The notes below the pieces were generated by a model. That model was not told the origin of the DNA. It saw nothing but the letters and a program-made list of their open reading frames with translations, and searched no databases. A stretch of DNA of 18,353 nt, taken from assembly GCA_934256695.1 (NCBI GenBank), contig CAKQPE010000030.1, positions 1 through 18,353 on the forward strand, in the 5' to 3' direction. Positions 13,907 through 18,353 of the stretch are shown here, piece by piece. Position 1 is the first letter of the stretch. Every line of letters starts with the position of its first letter. A program made the position numbers and the translations under genes. This stretch comes from an uncultured Eubacteriales bacterium (lineage in GTDB: Bacteria; Bacillota; Clostridia; Lachnospirales; Anaerotignaceae).

Positions 13907-14941
13907 ATGAGTAAAGACGTATTTGTATTTGTAGAACAGAGAGACAGTAATATAGCTAAGGTAGGTATCGAGCTTATCGGCGAAGCTACAAGACTTGCAG
14001 CTAAATTAGACGAAAAAGTTGTTGCTGTTCTTTTAGGTTCAGGAATTAAAGATAAAGCACAGATGTGTATTGAATATGGTGCAGATAAGGTTGTAGTTGT
14101 TGATGCTCCTGAACTTGGTGAGTATCTTACATCTCCTTATGCAAGAGCTATCGAAACAGTTATCAAAAAATATGACCCTGAAATCTTCCTTTTCGGTGCT
14201 TCTTCAATAGGTCGTGACCTTGCACCAAGAGTATCTGCAAGAGTACATACAGGTCTTACAGCTGACTGTACAGGACTTGACATTCAGCCTGATCCTAAGG
14301 CTGCTGACCCTGAAACAGCAGTTAAGCTCCTTTATATGACACGTCCTGCTTTCGGTGGTAACCTTATGGCTACTATCATCTGCCGTGACTACAGACCTCA
14401 GATGGCAACTGTACGTCCTGGTGTTATGGAAGCACTTGAAAAAGATGCTACAAGAAAAGGCGATATTGAAGAACTTACAGTTGAGTTCAAGCCGGAAGAT
14501 TCTCTTGTTAAGATAAGAGAAGTTATCAAAGAAGATAAGAAAGCAGTTGATATTACAGAAGCTAAGATTCTTGTATCCGGCGGACGTGGTATCGGCGGTC
14601 CTCAGGGCTTTGATATGCTTAAAGATTGTGCAGACGTTCTTGGCGGCGAAATTTCTTCATCAAGAGCTTGCGTTGACTCAGGCTGGATTGACAAAGCAAG
14701 ACAGGTTGGTCAGACAGGTAAAACAGTTAGACCTGACCTTTACCTTGCATGCGGTATCTCAGGAGCTATTCAGCACCTTGCAGGTATGGAGCAGTCAGGC
14801 TATATCGTAGCTGTAAACAAGAACGATACAGCACCTATTTTTGATGTTGCTGACCTTGGTATCGTTGGTGACCTTAAAGTTATCGTTCCAAAGCTTACAG
14901 AAGCTATAAAGAAAGTTAAAGAAGCTAAAGAAGCTAAATAA
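13907..14941 (+). CDS. etfA: Electron transfer flavoprotein alpha subunit
   Basis: A 344-residue EtfA. The N-terminal domain starts DVFVFVEQRDSNIAKVGIEL; the C-terminal FAD domain has SGGRGIGGPQGFDML, GQTGKTVRPDLY (Gly268 onward), CGISGAIQHLAGM (Gly283-His290 region) and NKNDTAPIFDVADLGIVGDL, the classical FAD-binding signature. There is no N-terminal ferredoxin-like extension with cysteine motifs, unlike some EtfA proteins. With EtfB it forms the heterodimer that shuttles electrons to or from the acyl-CoA dehydrogenase encoded upstream. GAGGAGG lies at good spacing before the ATG, and a strong terminator follows the stop, closing a three-gene operon. Confidence 0.97.
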   Translation: MSKDVFVFVEQRDSNIAKVGIELIGEATRLAAKLDEKVVAVLLGSGIKDKAQMCIEYGADKVVVVDAPELGEYLTSPYARAIETVIKKYDPEIFLFGASSIGRDLAPRVSARVHTGLTADCTGLDIQPDPKAADPETAVKLLYMTRPAFGGNLMATIICRDYRPQMATVRPGVMEALEKDATRKGDIEELTVEFKPEDSLVKIREVIKEDKKAVDITEAKILVSGGRGIGGPQGFDMLKDCADVLGGEISSSRACVDSGWIDKARQVGQTGKTVRPDLYLACGISGAIQHLAGMEQSGYIVAVNKNDTAPIFDVADLGIVGDLKVIVPKLTEAIKKVKEAKEAK

Positions 14942-14960
14942 TTTAAAACAAAAATTATTC

Positions 14961-14992
14961 AACAGGTGTCGAGTTTTCGACACCTGTTTTTT
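14961..14992 (+). terminator. Rho-independent terminator of the bcd-etfBA operon
   Basis: A perfect 12-bp stem AACAGGTGTCGA/TCGACACCTGTT (14961-14972 and 14977-14988) with a GTTT loop and a T-run, 19 nt after the etfA stop. Confidence 0.93.
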
Positions 14993-15019
14993 GGTAAGAT
15001 TTAAAGTATATTCTTCCCG

Positions 15020-15102
15020 AAAAATGCAATGAAATTGCATTTTGATAAAAGTTTTGCTCAAGCTTTTTCAAAAGCTTGTCGGGGTTTGGGGTGAAACCCC
15101 AA
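15020..15102 (-). repeat. Repeat module M3, copy 5 (inverted)
   Basis: In reverse orientation: AATGCAAT-GAA-ATTGCATT hairpin (15022-15042), linker GATAAAAGTTTTG, a hairpin with arms CAAGC and GCTTG (15059-15078), and the GGGGTGAAACCCC hairpin (15088-15100). The terminal GGTCTT word seen in copies 2 and 3 is missing. It sits 28 nt beyond the etfA terminator. From 15103 to 15201 the DNA is AT-rich with no feature I can support. Confidence 0.9.
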
Positions 15103-15201
15103 TATTTTTATTTTTTATTAATTATTTTATTAAGTTTATTATCTAAAAAAGTATAGTTTAAATATCTTTAAAAATAAGGATTTTTATTTGATTTAATAAA
15201 A

Positions 15202-15222
15202 ATAGTATAGAATTTATACTAT
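15202..15222. promoter_or_regulatory. Inverted repeat upstream of the proBAC promoter
   Basis: ATAGTATA and TATACTAT are perfect inverted repeats separated by 5 nt (15202-15209 and 15215-15222). The site ends 36 nt before the -10 box of the proline operon, so it could be an activator or repressor site. It is A/T-only apart from one G/C pair in each arm and the spacer G, so chance is not excluded. Confidence 0.4.
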
Positions 15223-15255
15223 AATTAATTCTGTATTTTAGTCTAATTAAATATG

Positions 15256-15264
15256 TGATATAAT
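15256..15264 (+). promoter_or_regulatory. Extended -10 promoter of proBAC
   Basis: TGATATAAT gives a perfect TATAAT (15259-15264) with the TG extension one base upstream. The -35 position holds only TTTTAG, which the extended -10 may offset. It lies about 57 nt ahead of the proB start. No proline T-box motif was found in the leader. Confidence 0.6.
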
Positions 15265-15321
15265 CCTCATAAATTAATTAAAAATTAAGTATGTATAAAA
15301 ACAGAGAGAAGGAAAAATAAA

Positions 15322-16095
15322 ATGAGAATAGTAGTTAAGGTAGGAACATCAACGCTTACTCATGCAACCGGAAATCTTAACATAAAACGTGTGGAAACAC
15401 TTTGTAAAGTAATGAGCGACATAAAAAATGCCGGACATGAAATGATACTTGTTTCCTCCGGTGCAACGGGAATGGGTGTAGGCAAATTAGGTCTTGCCAA
15501 AAAGCCTGAGGATATAGCAACCAAACAGGCAGCGGCGGCAGTAGGTCAGTGCGAGCTTATGTATACTTACGATAAGCTGTTTTTGGAATATAACCACTGT
15601 GTTGCACAGGTTCTTGTTACGAAGGCGGATATTGATAACGAAACTCACAGAAAAAACCTTCATAATACACTGACAAAGCTTTTGGAACTTAACACAATAC
15701 CTGTTATAAACGAAAATGACTCCGTAGCTAACGAGGAATTTTATATAGGCGAAAATGATTCCCTTGCCGCTTTAATATCGGCAAACATTGATGCCGATTT
15801 GGTAATACTCCTTTCCGATATAAACGGCTTGTTTACGGCAGATCCACATAAGGACAAAAATGCGACTCTTATAAAAGAAGTAAAAGAAATTACACCGGAG
15901 GTTATAGCACTTGCAGGAGGTGCAGGTTCATCTCTCGGTACAGGCGGAATGGCAACAAAGCTGAGAGCCGCACAGATTGCACTTGATGCCGGAATAGATA
16001 TGGTTATATCAAACGGAACAAATCCTGAAATTCTTTATGATATTGTAGACGGCAAAGAAGTAGGAACAAGATTTATAGCAGGAGGTAAAAAATGA
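15322..16095 (+). CDS. proB: Glutamate 5-kinase (kinase domain only)
   Basis: A 257-residue gamma-glutamyl kinase, which phosphorylates glutamate with ATP in the first step of proline synthesis. The amino-acid kinase fold is complete: RIVVKVGTSTLT at the N-terminus, LVSSGATGMGVGKLG, the glutamate-site region PVINENDSVANEE, LLSDINGLFTADP, and GTGGMATKLRAAQIA, ending at GTRFIAGGKK. The RNA-like PUA domain that extends the E. coli enzyme to 367 residues is absent. This is not a truncation by mutation: the domain ends at its natural boundary and the stop overlaps the proA start as ATGA. A purine-rich GAGAGAAGGA site precedes the ATG. It is the first gene of the operon. Confidence 0.96.
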   Translation: MRIVVKVGTSTLTHATGNLNIKRVETLCKVMSDIKNAGHEMILVSSGATGMGVGKLGLAKKPEDIATKQAAAAVGQCELMYTYDKLFLEYNHCVAQVLVTKADIDNETHRKNLHNTLTKLLELNTIPVINENDSVANEEFYIGENDSLAALISANIDADLVILLSDINGLFTADPHKDKNATLIKEVKEITPEVIALAGGAGSSLGTGGMATKLRAAQIALDAGIDMVISNGTNPEILYDIVDGKEVGTRFIAGGKK

Positions 16096-17351
16096 TAACT
16101 ACACTTGAGATATTAAAAAAAGCAAAGCTTTCCGCACCGGAGCTTCTTATGGCAGACAGCGAAACAAAAAATAAGGCACTTAGCTTTATGGCAGATATGC
16201 TTGTTGAAGATACGGAAAAAATTCTTGAAGCCAATAAAAAAGATATGGACAATGCCAAAGGCCATATATCAGAGGTTATGCTGGACAGACTTATGCTTAA
16301 CGAACAGAGAATATATGATATGGCAAAGGGAATAAGAGAAGTTTCCAAACTTGCCGATCCGGTGGGAAAGATAATAAAAAGTGTTAAACGAGATGACGGA
16401 CTGCTTATTGAAAAGGTGTCTGTGCCTATGGGTGTTATAGCCATTATATACGAAAGCAGACCAAACGTAACATCAGATGCGGCGGCACTGTGCATTAAAA
16501 GCGGAAATGCCTGTATACTCCGTGGCGGAAAGGAAGCCTTTCTTTCTGCCAATGCAATAACGGAGGCTATGCAGAAGGGACTTGAAAAAGCAGGTTTAAA
16601 CAAAGATTTGGTTCAGCTTGTTCAGGATACAACCCATGCAAGTGCCAACGAGCTTATGACAGCTGTGGGATATGTGGATCTTCTTATACCGAGAGGAGGA
16701 GCAAACCTTATAAGAGCCTGTGTTGAAAACGCAACGGTAAACTGTATACAGACAGGTACAGGAATATGCCATGTGTATGTTGACAAAGACGCTGATCTTG
16801 ATAAGGCTTTAAATATAATCGAAAATGCAAAAACAAGCCGTCCTTCCGTATGCAATGCCGAAGAAGTCTGTGTTGTTCATAAAGATGTTGCCCAAAAGTT
16901 CCTTCCTATGCTGAAAAAGAGACTTGTTGATGACAGAATTGAAAAAGGCTTAAAGCCTGTTGAACTTAGACTTGACGAAAAGGCAATTAAAATAATAGAC
17001 GGAACAGCGGCGGGAGAAAAAGATTTTGATACAGAATTTCTTGATTACATACTTGCCGTTAAGATTGCGGATAGTGACAAAGATGCCATAGCACATATTT
17101 CGGCACACTCTACGGGACATTCCGACGCAATAGTTACGGAAAACGAAAAGACAGCAGCTTTATTTACAATGTCCGTTGATTCGGCGGCAGTTTATGTAAA
17201 TGCTTCAACACGTTTTACAGACGGCGGAGAGTTTGGGCTTGGTTGTGAAATGGGGATTTCCACACAGAAACTTCATGCAAGAGGCCCTATGGGACTGGAA
17301 GAACTTAACACATACAAATATATAATAAAAGGCAACGGACATACAAGATAA
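16092..17351 (+). CDS. proA: Glutamate-5-semialdehyde dehydrogenase (gamma-glutamyl phosphate reductase)
   Basis: A 419-residue NADPH-dependent enzyme of the aldehyde dehydrogenase superfamily that reduces gamma-glutamyl phosphate to glutamate semialdehyde. Visible: VPMGVIAIIYESRPNVTSDA, the cofactor-side stretch GNACILRGGKEAFLSN-like, and the RPSVCNAEE motif with the catalytic Cys254. The C-terminal FTDGGEFGLGCEMGISTQKL and HARGPMGLEELNTYKY are the family ending. Length is normal (E. coli 417). The ATG overlaps the proB stop and GGAGG sits inside the end of proB, so translation is coupled; channelling of the unstable acyl phosphate between ProB and ProA is known for the pathway. Confidence 0.97.
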   Translation: MITTLEILKKAKLSAPELLMADSETKNKALSFMADMLVEDTEKILEANKKDMDNAKGHISEVMLDRLMLNEQRIYDMAKGIREVSKLADPVGKIIKSVKRDDGLLIEKVSVPMGVIAIIYESRPNVTSDAAALCIKSGNACILRGGKEAFLSANAITEAMQKGLEKAGLNKDLVQLVQDTTHASANELMTAVGYVDLLIPRGGANLIRACVENATVNCIQTGTGICHVYVDKDADLDKALNIIENAKTSRPSVCNAEEVCVVHKDVAQKFLPMLKKRLVDDRIEKGLKPVELRLDEKAIKIIDGTAAGEKDFDTEFLDYILAVKIADSDKDAIAHISAHSTGHSDAIVTENEKTAALFTMSVDSAAVYVNASTRFTDGGEFGLGCEMGISTQKLHARGPMGLEELNTYKYIIKGNGHTR

Positions 17352-17364
17352 GAAGGTGGCAGAT

Positions 17365-18168
17365 ATGTATAAATTCGGATTTATAGGTACAGGCAATATG
17401 GGCTCTGCTATTGCAAAAGCGGCAGTAAAAGCCGTTGGCAAAGAAAGCATAATGCTTTCAAACCGTACAGAGGAAAAAGCAAAAATATTGGCAGACAGCA
17501 TTGGCTGTAAATACGGGACAAATGAAGAAACGGCAAAAAACAGCAAATATATTTTTCTTGGTGTTAAACCGCAGATGATGAGTGAAATGCTTTATGGGAT
17601 TAAAAATATACTTTCGCAAAGAAGCGACAGATTTGTTTTAGTAACAATGGCGGCAGGACTAAGTATTGAAAAAATCCAGAATATGGCAGGAGGTAATTAT
17701 CCCGTTATACGAATTATGCCCAACACACCTGTATCCATAGGCAAGGGAATGATACTTTGTTCATCTTCAAAGGAAGTAAGCACAGAAGAAACAGAAGAAT
17801 TTAAGAAAGGAATGGCTTTTTCCGGAAGACTGGATTTTATAGAAGAAAGGCTCATAGATGCCGGAAGTGCCGTTTCCGGCTGTGGTCCGGCTTATGCATA
17901 TCTCTTTATAGAAGCCTTGGCAGACGGTGCTGTGGAATGTGGTTTGCCGAGAGCAAAGGCACTGGAGTATGCCTGCCAGATGCTGGTAGGCTCTGCGTCT
18001 TTGGTACTGGAGAGCAAAAAGCACCCAGGTGAATTAAAAGATGCTGTATGTTCTCCCGGTGGAACAACAATAGCCGGTGTCCATGCCTTAGAGAGAAACG
18101 GATTCAGAAATGCGGCTATGGACTGTGTAAAAGCCGCTTATGACAAGACTCTTGATTTGGGTAAATAA
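17365..18168 (+). CDS. proC: Pyrroline-5-carboxylate reductase
   Basis: A 267-residue enzyme that reduces 1-pyrroline-5-carboxylate to L-proline, the last step of the pathway. The N-terminal dinucleotide-binding motif FGFIGTGNMGSAIAK, the strand YIFLGVKPQMM, IRIMPNTPVSIGKGM, and the C-terminal helical dimer domain with SGCGPAYAYLFIEALADGA and the family signature LKDAVCSPGGTTIAGVHALE are all present. I start at ATG 17365, with AGAAGGTGG directly upstream; the GTG at 17356 would leave only 4 nt after the proA stop and would use up that ribosome site. With proB and proA it makes a complete glutamate-to-proline operon. The M3 repeat word AAAGACCTTGGGG begins 2 nt after the stop. Confidence 0.96.
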   Translation: MYKFGFIGTGNMGSAIAKAAVKAVGKESIMLSNRTEEKAKILADSIGCKYGTNEETAKNSKYIFLGVKPQMMSEMLYGIKNILSQRSDRFVLVTMAAGLSIEKIQNMAGGNYPVIRIMPNTPVSIGKGMILCSSSKEVSTEETEEFKKGMAFSGRLDFIEERLIDAGSAVSGCGPAYAYLFIEALADGAVECGLPRAKALEYACQMLVGSASLVLESKKHPGELKDAVCSPGGTTIAGVHALERNGFRNAAMDCVKAAYDKTLDLGK

Positions 18169-18170
18169 GT

Positions 18171-18187
18171 AAAGACCTTGGGGTAGG
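18171..18187 (+). repeat. Fragment of repeat module M3 (copy 6)
   Basis: AAAGACCTTGGGGT matches the first bases of M3, then diverges. The C-run arm of the hairpin is absent, so this is a remnant of the module right behind proC. Confidence 0.65.
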
Positions 18188-18235
18188 CAAAATATAAATT
18201 TAGAAGTCAGTTGCCAGTGGGCAGTAGACAGATTT

Positions 18236-18351
18236 AAAGCCGTCCCTGAAAGGGAAGGTGTTGAGCAAAGCGAAATGGATTAAATTTAATTTTTTCCAAA
18301 TGGAAAAGTGGGTTTTGCAGGAACTTTTTTATCGAAAAAGTTCCCTGCACC
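18236..18351 (-). repeat. Repeat modules M4 (part), M5, M2 and M1, right copy
   Basis: Read on the - strand the order is M1 (hairpin 18316-18349), M2 (TTTTCCA/TGGAAAA, 18292-18307), TTAAATTTAAT, the start of M5 (ATCCATTTCGCTTTGCTC) and then directly the CCCTTTCAGGGACGGCTTT piece of M4. Compared with the left end of the window (28-467) the whole of M3 and the CAAACC hairpin are missing and M5 is joined to a different part of M4. The window therefore begins and ends in inverted copies of M1-M2. The stretch 18188-18235 shows nothing recognisable. Confidence 0.85.
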
Positions 18352-18353
18352 TT

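Noticed and set aside
124..15102. CRISPR-like array
   Set aside because: The repeats are kilobases apart, inverted relative to each other and mosaic, with no regular spacers and no cas genes.
15103..15321. Proline T-box or other riboswitch before proB
   Set aside because: No T-box TGGNACCGCG-like motif, no antiterminator/terminator pair and no recognised riboswitch core.
17356..17364. GTG start for proC
   Set aside because: The ribosome binding site AGAAGGTGG would overlap this start; the ATG at 17365 is properly spaced.

Overview
The window is AT-rich, ordinary-looking chromosomal DNA of a low-GC Gram-positive anaerobe, most likely a Clostridia/Lachnospiraceae-type bacterium. The reasons are strong GGAGG ribosome binding sites, heavy ATA/AGA/GGA codon use, TTG start codons, a butyryl-CoA-dehydrogenase/EtfBA operon of the clostridial kind, and the UPF0237/UPF0210 gene pair. 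Fourteen genes are called; thirteen are on the + strand and one (a flavin reductase-like protein) is on the - strand. No tRNA, rRNA, CRISPR array, transposase or phage gene was seen.

Layout: 1-470 repeat cluster; 775-2424 ACT-domain protein plus UPF0210/DUF711 protein, closed by a strong terminator; 2538-2830 inverted repeat cluster; 2838-3446 (-) flavin reductase, divergent from 3595-6920 RsmF-like rRNA methyltransferase and YgiQ-like radical SAM protein (overlapping genes); 7001-7215 repeat cluster; 7262-10730 threonine synthase and transketolase; 10856-10984 hairpin and repeat; 11077-11619 RNA 2',3'-cyclic phosphodiesterase (ThpR); 11744-14992 acyl-CoA dehydrogenase, EtfB and EtfA with their own promoter and terminator; 15020-15102 repeat; 15322-18168 proB-proA-proC, the complete glutamate-to-proline pathway; 18171-18351 repeat cluster.

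The genes are mostly core metabolism (proline, threonine, pentose phosphate, CoA-ester reduction with electron transfer) and RNA modification or processing. The unusual content lies between the genes. A modular family of palindromic repeats occupies six intergenic regions. I label its building blocks M1 to M5. Copies occur in both orientations, lose or exchange whole hairpins, and show paired (compensatory) changes in the two arms of one hairpin. That is direct evidence that base pairing, rather than primary sequence, is being kept. Many of the hairpins have 3-nt loops (TTC/GAA or GCA/TGC). I recall broadly similar hairpin repeats as common in genomes of gut Firmicutes but cannot name an established family or function. 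This repeat system is the best candidate for something undescribed in the window.
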